Source of the DNA: Chara braunii
Lineage: Eukaryota > Streptophyta > Charophyceae > Charales > Characeae
Direction of reading: 5' to 3'
Assembly (NCBI GenBank): GCA_003427395.1
Contig: BFEA01000676.1
Coordinates: forward strand, 576,983 to 640,982
Length of the DNA stretch: 64,000 bases
Within the stretch, counting starts at the first letter, position 1. The number at the start of each line of letters is the position of its first letter. Position numbers and translations under genes: made by a program. Below, one piece after another: positions 34,320-46,896 of the stretch. A model generated the notes under the pieces. It searched no databases. It had not been told where the DNA came from and worked only from the letters and a program-made list of their open reading frames with translations.

Positions 34320-35794
34320 TTGAGACTCCGCCTCCCGTATGAAGAGAGAAAGTCGCCTCTCGAGTGGCGGTTTTGTGTCAGCATGACCACTAAAACAACC
34401 AGTGCCTTCGTCCCTTTGCAGAGGGAGACGCTGTTGCAAGACTCTGATATCTTCCGCACAGGGTCTAGACTCAGTCTACTTGATCAAAGTATCCGCCTAT
34501 CTACCGGTATTGAGTCTCGAAAAATATCAACTTTTGTCTTCTTCTGCTCGGCCTCCAGTACCCGACACCTCTACCCGTACTTAGTGTTGTACCGTTTTAC
34601 CCACCACTTGAGTGTGTTCCGTGCCGCAACCCTCAGTGTCACAGCCGCAGTCAAGCACCGGCCCTTCAGGCCTTCAGATACATCAAGTGCCCTTCCGGGT
34701 CACACATATACTCCAGCCGACAAACACTCAGACAGGCACGCAGACCAGCAAGTGTGCACACAGACACAAACTTAGAATAAAACGGGCTCAGGCCACTGGT
34801 CGAACTGAGCCCACTATTATAAATATAGTAAGTTGCTCACCTTCTACTCGAAGTGGGAGCTAGCTAAGCACGTTTAGGCGTCAGACTGTTAAGCACAGGG
34901 TGCAGGGAAGGAATCCACCCGACCCTTGAGCTAGCTCCTTTCGTTAAGGATGCTCGCAATATTTTCACGCAGGCTCAGTCTGTCGGTGCTCGAACCCGCG
35001 ACCTCCGTAGAGGAGTTAGTAAAGTTAGTTGGTTAGTTGGAGCCGAGTATAGTAGGCATGCAACACTTGGCAGTCTAGGGTAGTTAGAAGTTAGATATCT
35101 GTTAGATTTTGTTCCTTTTTTTATCTCTTACTTTTCTTTTATTTCTTTTTTATATATTTTCCTTTTTTTTCCTCGTGTACGAAATTCTTTAGCAGACTTA
35201 CCTTTTGCATCTGCCTTGTTTTTTTTGGCGGATTCCTTTAAAAAGGGTCGTTCGATAACCCACGATGGCAGCAAACTCGAACGTGGGTTGGCCCGGCGTG
35301 TTCACGTAGTGGAAAACAAAAGGAGACTCTACGAGAGGGGATACACACGAGCAAAGACAACCGCATGCGAGAGTCTGAGTGCGGCCATGCTAACAACAAA
35401 GGAAACCACGTACATAGCATAGCGGATAAAACGCGCGCGAAGAGAAAAGAAAGGGCGCGCAAAGGAGAAAAGGAGGAGCGAGGCTTGGGGGAGAGAGAAG
35501 CGAGGCGTGCAAGAAGAAGGAGGAGGAGGAGAAGAAAGGAGGAGAGAGGAGAGACTTACCTCCCTTACAGTCGATGACGGCGATATACCGAGCGAGGTTT
35601 TTTTGGGAATTTGTACTTGAGTCTCGAGAGATCCTCTAAGCACGCTCTAGGTGGTTTCCAATTACGAGAGACAGGCGAGTCATTCTCTAGTGATCAACAG
35701 AAGATTGTAGCAGCGCGATCTGGATCTTAAGACGTCTCTCTCAAGAGCTTTCGCAGCGATGATGAGAGAGAAAAGACCGGTAAGTTGACAATCT
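34320..35794. other. Unassigned
   Basis: Readings exist on both strands (for example 34320-34775, 151 codons) but show no domain and have skewed composition. There is an 8-bp hairpin GGGCTCAG..CTGAGCCC (34786-34813) and an AGCTAGC inverted pair (about 34857 and 34926). A purine-rich tract is at 35430-35560. Confidence 0.4.
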
Positions 35795-35946
35795 CGCGGT
35801 TAGCCACATGAAACTTTCACCGAGAGGAGGAGCGAAGACAAATGAATCTTCCGCGACAACATGGAAATATACACCGCCACTTGCACTCACCCGGTGTCCC
35901 GCCTTCGCCCCTGGTTGGCCCTTGGGATTGCCATTTGTGTGTATGT

Positions 35947-35991
<45 letters not shown>

Positions 35992-36400
35992 TGCAAGAAC
36001 CACGCGGCTGCCTCACTCTACGTTCATCGATAAGACGAGCAACATCGCGCGAATCTACCACTAGAAACACGGAATTGTACACTACGACACGTGTGTTTGT
36101 GTGTGTGCGTGTGAGCGCAGATCTCGCGGTGGCCCTCTCGTTACTTTCATCGATAGGATGAGCAAAAACGGATGAATCTTCTCCCACTTCAACCGATAAG
36201 ACGAGCAATGAATCTACCTCGAGAACTAGAAATATACACAACCACGGTTGTGTGTAAATATGCGTATCTGTATAAGTATGTGTGCATATGTACCTATCAC
36301 GCGGTTGACATTTTGGTACTTCCCTCGATAGAACAAAATCGAATGATTCTAACACTAGAACACAGAAATGTGCATTCAAGTCAGTACACTTGTTTGTGAG
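35795..36400. repeat. Degenerate tandem repeat of about 120-200 bp with TG tracts
   Basis: A unit with core TCGATAGGACGAGCA, then GAATGAATCT, then CTAGAACACGGAAAT and a TG-rich tail recurs at about 35806, 36018, 36136 and 36310. The same unit recurs at 38380, and once alone at about 54310-54355 inside the second long repeat. Its function is unknown. Confidence 0.7.
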
Positions 36401-37303
36401 TATGTGTGCGTGAGTGTGTGAGTGAATACGTGAATGTGTATGTGTGTGTGAGTGTGTGAGGGCGCTCATTCTCGGTGGGAGGATAGGGTGTTGGCCTCAC
36501 TCCACTACTCAACTTTGCGCATGCATTTGAACATCTTTCGAGATCATTCGAAGTCGTCGAATATTTTGAATGTATCGAAACGATTATGAGATCCAGATAC
36601 ATATTGAGGTTGTGTAGTGGAGGGAGGCTGGGCGCAAGAGTTGATGTCATACGGATGATTAGACAGGGAAGCGTGCGCGAGCAGGTTGTCATACTACCTT
36701 CTACACCCGAATCGAATGCACCATGGTTATTATAGTTCTATTTGGGGCGAATCCCCGTCTTAGATACAACAATATGGTCGTGGACCGTTCCATTCAGGTG
36801 TAGAAAGCAACGTTGACGTGGAGTGTGAGTGTGTTCATGTTCCATTATTTGGGATAAAATGTGCTTTCACAAAGGGGGATGGAGACATGATAGATAGAGA
36901 GAGAGAGAGACAGAGATAAAGAGAGAGAGAGGGAGAAAAGGAGCATTCACCTCGCCGAGGCGGGTGTGCGAGTAGCAAAGGAGGCCGCACACGAGCACTT
37001 TGCGCAGGGAAGATGACAGCAGAGAGGGGAAGGAGTGTCGCGGGGAGGGAGAATGGAAAAAGCTACAAAAAGAAAAGAGGAGATCGCTAAAGTGATAAGA
37101 GAGAAAGAGATAGGGATGGAGATATACCTTACCAAAAACGACGGTCTCCTCCCCTCAGCAGCGTCTGTATCACGCCGGGAAGATAATTTTTGTACGTTCA
37201 CTAATACTATATTATAATATTGGAATTCATTTATTGTTATCATTTATATTTCTACTATTATTTATTAGGAGGAGGAGTAGTAGTAATAGTAGTAATGGTA
37301 GTA

Positions 37304-37356
<53 letters not shown>
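36155..37356 (+). repeat. 1.2-kb tandem duplication, left copy
   Basis: Matches 38225-39482 along its whole length by eye at more than 90%, including AG tracts (about 36896-36930) and an ATT tract at the end (about 37304-37356). The right copy begins directly after the ATT tract, so this was a plain head-to-tail duplication before the insertion of 37365-38140. Confidence 0.85.
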
Positions 37357-37363
<7 letters not shown>

Positions 37364-37364
37364 T

Positions 37365-38140
37365 CAGGGTTACCTGACCAAACGTTCGGGGGCCCCCGGG
37401 CTGGCCCCCGAACGTTCGGGCGTTCGGGGTCCCGTTCGGGGGCCGAACACCTCCAGGTTCGTCCCCCGCCAAAAAACATTTTGGGGCCTAAAACTAAGTT
37501 TTTTTTTCTGAATGTTTTTTTGTGAGTTCTCTATAATGTAACCTACATGCCTGTAAATTTTGAAGCCATTCTTTTAAGCCTAAAAACATTAAAAATCGTC
37601 AAAGATGTGGGTGTCAAAACGTGCTCGCCCACTCACTATTTTGTTTTTTTTTCACTTTTAACTTTTTGTTTTCACTTTATTTCGGGGCCTAAAATATTTT
37701 ATTATTTTTTGAAAACATTTTAATGAGTTATTGATTATGTAAACTACATATCTGTAAATGTTCAGGGCATTTGTTAATGCCAAAACATAATTAAAAATCG
37801 GCAAAGATGGCGGTGTCGAAAAGGTGCTGGCACACTCACGCATTGTCATTCTCTTTGTATTTTTTATTTTTTTTATCATAGTATTTATTTTCTGTATTTG
37901 ATTTTTAATTCAAATTTGGTAAAGAATTTGAATGTAGTGCCCAGGCAAATGCTGTTAAGTTTATGTTTCCCCATAACATATATTGTTTTCGGAAGTTTTT
38001 GAAAACTTTTGTTATTTTTTTGTTTTGTTTTTTTTTTTGTCCGCGTTCGGCCCGAACGGCCGAACGCCTTCCAAAGGTGTACCGTACGTTCGGGCGTTCG
38101 GGTTCAGGCGTTCGGCCTGTCCCGAACGCCGGCAACCCTG
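37365..38140. mobile_element. hAT-like non-autonomous transposon inserted in an ATT tract
   Basis: A 776-bp element with terminal inverted repeat CAGGGTTACC / GGCAACCCTG and flanking 8-bp repeat ATTATATT (37357-37364) and ATTATACT (38141-38148), seven of eight equal. Subterminal clusters of CGTTCGGG and CCCGAACG lie within 90 bp of each end, the usual picture of hAT transposase-binding sites. The interior is AT-rich and non-coding. It belongs to a different family from the elements at 9655 and 28330. Confidence 0.87.
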
Positions 38141-38147
38141 ATTATAC

Positions 38148-38203
<56 letters not shown>

Positions 38204-38224
38204 TATTATTATTATTATTATTAA

Positions 38225-39392
38225 GGATGTGCAAAAACGGATCAATCTTCTACTACTTCAACCGATAAGACGGGCAATGAATCTAGCTCGAGAACTAGAA
38301 ATATACACAACCACGGTTGTGTGTAAATATGCGTGTTTGTATGAGTATGTGTGCATATGTACCTATCATGCGGTTGACATTGGTACTTCCCTCGATAGAA
38401 TGAACAAAATCGAATGAATCTAACGCTAGAACACGAAAATTTGCATTAGTACACTTGTTTGTGAGTATGTGTACGTGAATGTGTGAGTGTATACGTGAAT
38501 GTATGTGTGTGTGTGAGTGTGTGAGGGAGCTCATTCTCAGTGGGTGGATAGGGTTTTGGCCTCACTCCACTACTCAACTTTGCGCATGCATTTGAACGTC
38601 TTTCGAGACCAGGTTCATTCGAAGTCGTCCAATATTTTGAATGTATCGAAACGATTATGAGATCAAGATACATATAGAGGTTGTGTAGTGTAGGGAGGCT
38701 GGGCGCGAGAGTCGTTGTCATACGGATGATTAGACAGGGAAGCGTGCGCGGGAGCAGGTTGTCATACTACCTTCTACACCCGAATGAAACGCATCATGGT
38801 TATTATAGTTGTATTTGAGGCGAATTTCCGTCAAAGATACAACAATATGGTCGTGGACCGTTCCATTCAGGTGTAGACGGCAACGCTGACGTGGAGTGTG
38901 AGTGTGTTCATGTTTCGTTATTTGGGATAGAATGTGCTTTCACAAAGGGGGATGGAGACATAGATAGAGAGAGAGAGAGACAGAGATAGAGAGAGAGAGA
39001 GAGAGAGGGAGAAAAGGAGTACTCGCCTCGTCGGGGCGGGTGCGCGAGTAGCAAAGGAGGCGGCCCACGAGCATTTTGTGCAGGGAAGATGACAGCAGAG
39101 ACGGGAAGAAGGAGTGTCGCGGGGAGGGAGAATGAAAAAAGCTACGAAAAGCAAAGAGGAGATCGCTAAAGTAATAAGAGAGAGAAGGAAGAGAGAAAGA
39201 GATAGAGATGGAGATATTACTTACAAAAAATTGCGGTCTCCTCCCCTCAGCAGCGCCTGTATCAGGCCGAGAAGATAGTTTTTGTACATTCACTAATACT
39301 AAATTATAATATTGGAATTCATTTATTGTTATCGTTTATATTTCTATTATTATTTATTAGGAGTAGTAATAGTAATAGTAATAGTAGTAATG

Positions 39393-39462
<70 letters not shown>

Positions 39463-39482
39463 GTTATTATTATTATTATTAT
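38225..39482 (+). repeat. 1.2-kb tandem duplication, right copy
   Basis: Second copy of 36155-37356, ending in a longer ATT tract (39393-39482). It contains AG tracts (38955-39007). Confidence 0.85.
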
Positions 39483-41011
39483 TAGTATTCGCATTAGTAT
39501 TAGTATTATTATGTTTTGGTGCGTGCTCACACCGTCTCCCCCCTCTCGTTTCATCGTCTTTAGCATCTTCACTCGAGATTGAACTATCTGTGAAGATGTT
39601 CTTTAGTTCGTTCTTTGTTGTTTTACGGTGCACCTGGACAAGGTTGTTGTCGGGTACCTCCATTCCTGACTGCGAATGTGGCCGCACATGGCTGAGAAAA
39701 AGAAGATTTGACGAGTAGGGAGCAGACAAGTATGAAGGGGAGGGCACAAAGATAAAAGATGCAAGCATATACCGGAGGTAGAGAAGAATGGCATGAGCAG
39801 GAGAAAGAGAACACGGTGAGACAGAAAAACAAACACGATGATAGAGAATGAAGGTGTCTGATGGGAGAGGAAGCGGGCGCGTAGAAGTGGAGAGACCTAG
39901 GGGGTAATGGATCGAAGCAGCAGGAGGACGCTGACTGTGTCAGGCTGTTCCATTGAACTTTTCCTGACTCATCATAGGTTTGAACGTCGACAGTTGTCGA
40001 GGATACATTTGTCTTGATGATTAAGGACTCGCCACGTTCCCCAGAGCTACCAATACCTCTGAGGAAAGTGACTGACTTTACTCACACCACACCTACAGTC
40101 TTGGCAGGATGGAAAGGTATGTTTGTGTGTGGGCATGCGTGTGTGAGTGCACTGTCATGTCCATTATGCACCACTTGTGTGTGTGTGTGTGATTGTAATG
40201 TTTGTTGTATACAGTTATGTTGTAACGATCGCTATACACAGCTCGTTGTGTGTGAAAGAAAGAGGGAGACAGTCGAACAGACAGGCACAAAACGGAGATA
40301 AAAACACAGACAGAGAGACTGACAGTGACAAGCACACAAACAAGACAGGAACAGACAGGCAAACGGACGGATAGATAGACGCAGGGGCAGAGAGACACAA
40401 AAGGAAGAAAAAACAATGGACCAAACATGCACAGAACATTCTGACAGATACAGATAGAGAATAGAGTCACCTATTACATACACAGATAGAGAAGCGAGAC
40501 ACCTATTGTAGGTGAGGATGTGGGTAATGGGCTGCTGAAATCTGACCTATTAAAGCACTAGCTGACTGATCTCTCAAACTATTGAGAGTGAACAATTGTT
40601 GAAACTTCTAAATTACGCGTATTTGAGTCGTGCCTCTCTGATCTCCACTGTAAGTATCGTGTGATTCCTCCGTGCGTGTGAGAGTGAATGTCTGTGTCTG
40701 TGCGTGTGTGTGCACGTGTGTGAGTTCATGCGCGTGCTTGCATCTGAGTTCTGTCATAACCACTATACACGACCAGCCAGAAGGCACGATTGTGCCAGAA
40801 TGTCTCCGACTGATCGAGAAGTTGGTCCCGATAAGTATTTTCACGAGACATTTGACTAATGGACAAGGACTTACCACATCGCACAAAATCAGCGATACTC
40901 CTAAGGAAAATGGTCATCATGTCAACCCTGCAGCAGATTGTCTGATCAAGACTCTGACACAGTCAATCATAAGTCTGAAAAACTAATCTGTCACAGTCAT
41001 AAAACCTACTC
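39483..41011. other. Unassigned, with GACA- and TG-type simple repeats
   Basis: Purine-rich CAGACAGA and TGTGTG tracts give several false readings (for example 40470-40093). A repeated GAAGTTGG-type unit was not found. No gene. Confidence 0.5.
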
Positions 41012-41531
41012 CAACAGAAAAAAAAATCAGAATTAAATAATATTTCTATAGTACAATTACATTCTAAATTTTAAATTTTCATTCCATCTTAAAAAATGTC
41101 ATTCCAATTTTAAAAATTTCGTCTTACTTGAAAACTTTTCTTCCAAGAATGGGGTATCCCTTCTTAATTGAACTGCATATTAGAGATGGAATGAAAGTCT
41201 GGATGAGTTCATGAAACAGTTTAAATTGACTGTCATTCTAAATAAGGATTTTCAGTCATAAATATGTTAATCCAATCTAAATTAGAAGATATTTGTTGTG
41301 ATAAAATGAAAGCTTAATTAAAACATTTCATAAAATCATCCAGACTTTCATTTCATCTTGAACAAGTAGATGTAGTTAGAAGGGAAAGCTCATATTTAGA
41401 CAAAAATTTATCAAATAAAACTGTAAATTTTAGAATTGGACGAACATTGGAATGATAATTTATTAATATGAAGGATTTTTTTTTTATGACTGTTTTTTCA
41501 ACTTTCATTTCTCGTGAGAATTTTTCTGTTG
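41012..41531. mobile_element. Foldback MITE, copy 3
   Basis: A 520-bp copy of the element at 24749-25269 in the same orientation, starting CAACAGAAAAAAAAATC and ending GAATTTTTCTGTTG. It is flanked by non-repeat DNA on the left and a TG tract on the right. Confidence 0.87.
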
Positions 41532-41982
41532 TCTGTGTGTGTGTATGTGTGTATGCGAGAAGGATAAAAAGAGAGAAAAGAAGAGGAGAATGAAGAGAGA
41601 CAGAGATATATGAGGATGATGATGTAGGAGCACATACCTGATATTGACGATGGATTGTATTGGTCAGCATCTTCAAGTACTTCATTGGCTGTTGACGTCA
41701 AAAGTTGCATTGCGAATTGGTAGGTAGGTTATAACCATATGGAAAGTAGGCTGGGCGTTGAGCGTCAAGTAGGGAGAAGGGTCTGGATGCGTATGATGGT
41801 GGGGGCAAGAGCAAGCCCATTGACATTCGGTCTTTAGTGTACGATTCATCATTGGTGTTATATTGGTGCAACGCTGCTTTCAGGACACTGTGATGTTTTC
41901 TGGCATTCGATGTGATTATGCATTTTGGGTATTGTCATTTCGCTATTGCTCATTTTCCTTGCGCACCATTAGTGTTATTAAC

Positions 41983-42030
<48 letters not shown>

Positions 42031-43219
42031 GTCTATTATTGATAGTTGTCCGTAACTGAATGGGGCCGTAACGGCTAGAGAAAGAGAGAGAGACAAAGGG
42101 ACGGAGAAAGACATTAGAGGGAGAAGGGTGAAGACGGGCATGCATGACACACACACTGACTAACAGACAGAAACGGAGAGACAAGCAGGTAAATAAACAT
42201 GGAAAGGGGGAGGGAGAACGTACCTAGTGTATGTTGGTAGTCGGCGTAAGTGTTGACATCTCATACATTGGTCCTTAACTTTAGAGTGATCTGGTTGCAG
42301 TTATGTAGATAGGATAGGTAGGATGAGAAAAGTAGGTTGGGCGCGGGAGAGCCAGAGAGTAGAAACGACAGTGGATAGTGTGTTGGCATGGCCTAAAGGC
42401 TTGAACAATGACTCATGTGTTCATTGTACTGCCGTTATTGGGTGGAATGCCAGTGCATATGTGCTCTCTGGTTGTACGCGACCACTTGGACGTCTGTGTG
42501 ATTTCGCAAATTGGCTTTTTTTATGTCGTTCTCACTCATATTCCTTGTAAGTGAGTAATCAGCTCATGCTGATTACGTCCCTGCCTTTTATACACACTAT
42601 CGTCGCTTCTATATAATAAATTGTTCGGTGAAGTGTATGGATCGTCGTGTTCTCCACAATTGTCGTTGGGGGTGTTGTGTAGAGTTCACTGAACTGTATC
42701 ACTTAGAAAGAAGAAGGGAACACACAAAAGAAGAGGAAGAAGGAGAGGAGAAAGTGATAGAGGAAGAGGATGAAGGAAGAGGAGAACGAAGGGAGAAATA
42801 GAAGAAACAGTCAAACAAACAACCAGACACACAAACACACAGACAGACAGACAAGCAGACACACTGACACAGACTGACAGACAAACAAACAGACAACCAC
42901 ACAGGCAGCCGAGACACAAAAGGACTAATATGAAATACCAAACAGACAGACAAACACAGTACAAACAAAGGAACAAACATGACACAAAGAGAGAGAAAGA
43001 GAATGATGATGTGAGGGCAAGTATCTCGCCTCGACGACAGTCTAACATCTCTATACAGTTCGGTTCTGCTGCCCGGCATCAGACAGTCGCATTGACAAAA
43101 TGTAGGTTACTAGTAGACTGTGTGATCATAATCTAAGCATTGAGTTTGCAATCCGGAATCTGATACTTCGTCATTTCCGGTCTTTACTCGAATTACTAAA
43201 AGTATTATTATTGTTATTA

Positions 43220-43260
<41 letters not shown>

Positions 43261-45250
43261 ATGACAGTAACTTGTGACTCGGGTAAAGCCTCATGTCCGC
43301 CCTAAGTGAAGGCGGGCCTGAATACCTGCGAGGTGATTATCTCTGCGCTTTCCAATACAGGTCTCTGACAGTTGTTAGTTGGTCGAAGTGCAGCCTGAGC
43401 CTCGCACCGGGGGGTTCTTCCGAAAGAAACAGATGCGCCAGGTAGTTGACCCAGGGCATGGATGTGGCACCTTGAACACACGCAATGTGAGGCCGGCCTA
43501 GTAAGAAGGGGCCTTGACCACTGAGAACGCGGTATTGTCATCGCGTCCGCACGTAGGCATTTAGATGGCGTGGGTCGCAGCCAAATGGCAGGACGCCAGC
43601 AGGCTATGGCCAAACATGCAGAACAACAAACGCACACTCATGCAATTTGCAAGCAAACGCGTAGGATAGCGAGCAGGTTACTGTGACAAGGTTGTGCGGT
43701 GAGAACAAATCGGGTGCATGTGAACTAAAAAGGAAAGGATGACAGGAAAGAAAGGAGTAGGACGAGTGAAAAAAGGAAGAAGGTGAAGAAATAAAGAAAG
43801 ATGAAAAGAACATAGGATTCGTGAAAACCCAAAAAAAAAAAATGTTGGTTTTGAACGAAATTTATTTAGGATTCTGAGAGTACAATTTTTTTGCCTTCTA
43901 TAGGAGCAAGATTCTTTGCAAAGAAAAAAAAAACAACAAAAAAAACACTAGAAGTGGCAAGGAAAAAAACAAAAGTTTCCACAGTAAGTCATTACTAGGC
44001 GGAGCATCGTATATTTATAAATTGAAATATCCATATTTTTTTTTATCTTAAAAAATCATGTGTATAGTCCTATAAGTTGTGTATCACGACGAATATGTTC
44101 GAGGGTTTGACGAACGTGCGAACTTTTTATCTTATTTGTTAATAGTACTTAATACGTTCGGTATAACATATTCTCTTATTTGTGGGCAAACTTTCTTTTT
44201 TTCAAATGTTATTTTTATTTTGTTTTTTTTTCTTTTTTATTTTTAATTTGCGTTTGACAAACAATTCTAAGATGTCTCCGAGACAAAAGTTGTTTTTGTT
44301 ATTATTTAACATAACATATATTTTTTTACCAATATTTTATTGTTAACTTCGAAACTGCTTTATAGAGTATATAAATGTTGAAACGACATATAGTCCTATT
44401 TGTCAGAATTTACCAAAAACGTTTTTTACAACTTTCAAGTTTGTTTTTTTGGAGCTCTGTTTTTTCTGCAAGTCCATTGAGAATGACTTATAGTCCTATA
44501 ACAGGATCTTTGCAAGAAAAAGTTTTCCTCCACATCTTGAGGATTGTTCGACTATTTGCTTGATTTTTTGCCTTGTCTCTCAAAAAGTGGTCGAAAATGT
44601 GTTTTTTTTTTTAATCAGAAATAGAAGTCTGACTTCTACTTTTTCACTCTATACAAAATGTTGGGTTTTGTGGTTTTGTTGGGTTTTTACGAATCTTGTG
44701 TTAAAGATGGGAGGAGAAGGAAAAGGAAAAAAGAAGAAAGTGATATGATACTATATCTTTTACTAGTATTATTATTATTATAATTGTCATTATTTATTAT
44801 GACTATTATTATTATTACTATTATTGATTATTATTTATTTTTAATTATTTTAATATTGTTATTATTGAGCATTATGGATCAGAGAAGGAGAGGATATTGG
44901 AACTGGGGGGGAGAGGGACATCATCACCGTGTGATGATGCCTACCTCCTCCATCCTTCTCCATTATTACGTAATTTAATCCCCTGATTCCCTTATTTGTC
45001 ACAGTTTTCCGGATTGGTATGATCCATTTGAAATAAAAGTCGACTCTATGGAAAAGAATGATCAAACGGTAAAACATAACAGGACGATTTCGGCCAGAGT
45101 TCAGGAGGAACTCCGGAGGCAAGGAGCCAAAAGCTACGCATGAATTTATCCTTTCCCTTATCCCTTACTAGTTACAACTCTCTATCAGACAGCATGAATG
45201 AATGTGTGTTATACATTTGCTTATTTTCTTGAGGAGTAAAACTTTCAGAA
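41532..45250. other. Unassigned, low-information DNA
   Basis: ATT tracts at about 41983-42030 and 43200-43260, and GACAGACA-type repeats at 42720-43000. There is a GC-richer block (43270-43620) and very AT-rich DNA from 43800 with ATAGTCCTAT at 44063, 44389 and 44489. No reading with a recognisable domain. The longest (43048-42686 minus, 42699-43079 minus) come from the simple repeats. Confidence 0.5.
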
Positions 45251-45271
45251 ATGGTGGATGAACATATACAT

Positions 45272-45343
45272 GAAGTAAGAACATTGTCTGAAGTAAAAAC
45301 ATTGTCTGAAGTAAGAACATTGTCTGAAGTTAGAAAGAAACCT
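45272..45343 (+). repeat. 18-bp tandem repeat
   Basis: GAAGTAAGAACATTGTCT occurs three times in a row (second copy one base changed) plus a partial fourth. It lies in an 81-codon plus-strand reading (45251-45496), where it encodes TLSEVR/K units. There is no other support for a gene. Confidence 0.85.
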
Positions 45344-45448
45344 AGGAGAACCAAGAAGGAATCTAGTCTGCTTGGGTTCGGGCGACAAAGTCGTGTGATG
45401 GAGGTTTCCGTTGAGTCGTCACACTGCTTGAATGAACTGACTAAGGTG

Positions 45449-46892
45449 AATGATGGGATACTCCCATGCGAATTACCCTGTCATTCACTCGACTAAGTAA
45501 CGATTTGATGAAATGTCTGTTTGACTCCAACTTTGGTGACGGGAAGCTGCCATGCGATTTCCTTGATACCTTACGTGTTGGATCTAAGAGGTAATCCGGT
45601 ACGCCCGTGGGGTACATGGTTTCTAGGCTAGGACGACTAACATAAGCAAAGGTAGTAGGAGGCTCCCGTGGGGCTCTCCTTTCACCTATCGGACTAGACT
45701 ATGAAGGGAATTAAGTACTCACTGCGTGAGTACATGAACTCCTAAGTCTAGGACGATCCACCCAACTAAAAGGTGGGAAAATGGGGTTTTCCGTGGGAAC
45801 TACCTTATCTCCAGTTGAATGGCCTGCTTGGAATTGAAAAAGGGGTGAGGAAATAGTTCCAGACAAACTATTTCCGCCACTAACTGAAATATGCATAGCG
45901 AAAGCCACTTGACAAGAGGGGTGAGGACTCTCGTGGGGTCGGCATACCTCGTGCTCACACACGATGCATAGGCAAGGTAGCTGAACGGTCAGAATAACTT
46001 AACTAAAAGTTGTTTTGACTGATCTCATATGCATTAAACTGGTAGTAGGATAACTCCCGTGGGGTCGTCCTAAATACTTGTTTGATCTGGGGATCAACTA
46101 ACGAAAGAAGAAATGAGGTGATTGTGTTTGGGCAGTAGAGGGATACTCTCGTATGAGTAAACCTACTATTTGTTTTGAGTATGATTGATGGATGGCATAA
46201 GTAATTACTAACGACTTATCTGTTTAACACTGAATCAGGTTATGGGAGGCTCTTGTGAGGTCGTCCTATCTCTAGATCACAGTCATTCGAGTAGTGGTAG
46301 GACAACTCCCGTGGGGTCATCCTATTACAAGCTCGGACCTGGGCTGGCTATTAACACGAGAGCGGGAAAAGATCACCTTACTATTCATTTTCTGACAACC
46401 TACATACACCTGGTTTATTTATTCATCGAGTGGGCAATAGGTAAACTTCCATATGGGTTGCCCTAGGGCCATACTCGAAAGATAAACTCCTTACTACGCA
46501 AGAAAGGAAATAGGAAGACTTTTGTGGGGTCATCCTATTGCTTGTTTGACTCTACCTTAGCAAGCCTAATAAGATACTCTAGCAAAAGGAGGACCTGGTA
46601 TTTGTCTGTATCCACTAACTTATTCCTAGTTCGTCTAACCTTTAGAAAGTGGTAGGGTAACTCCCGTAGGGTCATGCTATTACGCTCTTAAGGATAGGTT
46701 GGGGTTTAATCAAGGGTTAATATGAGACTTTCGTGAAGGGTCACCTATTACTAACTTGAATTTTGTATTGGCACATAGATCTTGAATGTTTTTTTTTCCT
46801 TGGATGTTGGAACAAATGTTGAAATGCTTCGACAAGGGTCTCTCAACTACTTGTTTTAACTACTAAAGGGAAACTCTCATGTGAGTTATCCG
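45449..46892 (+). repeat. Array of about 14 short hairpins with conserved apex (ACTCCCGTGGGGT type)
   Basis: Units at about 45449, 45540, 45598, 45657, 45770, 45917, 46041, 46134, 46241, 46294, 46439, 46510, 46649, 46719 and 46867. A typical one is TAGGA-TA-ACTCC-CGT-GGGGT-CG-TCCTA. The inner stem varies but still pairs: ACTC/GAGT (46141), GACTTT/GGGGTC (46517), AACTC/GAGTT (46871), GCTCC/GGGGC (45662). The outer stem is near TAGGA/TCCTA. Spacing is about 60-150 bp, and some spacers share CTTGTTTGA. It looks like an old satellite of about 100 bp whose hairpin has been kept. No coding frame fits. Confidence 0.75.
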
Positions 46893-46896
46893 GGGT

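Noticed and set aside
35741-36469. 242-codon minus-strand reading rich in THTHTH
   Set aside because: It crosses several TG tracts of a degenerate tandem repeat; no domain and no match to its copy.
42686-43079. Cysteine- and valine-rich minus-strand ORFs of 120 codons
   Set aside because: They come from GACAGACA-type simple repeats.
45449-46892. CRISPR array or hammerhead ribozymes
   Set aside because: Units are not identical repeats with unique spacers, and the hammerhead core words CTGATGA and GAAAC are missing, though CCGTGGGG resembles a stem II.
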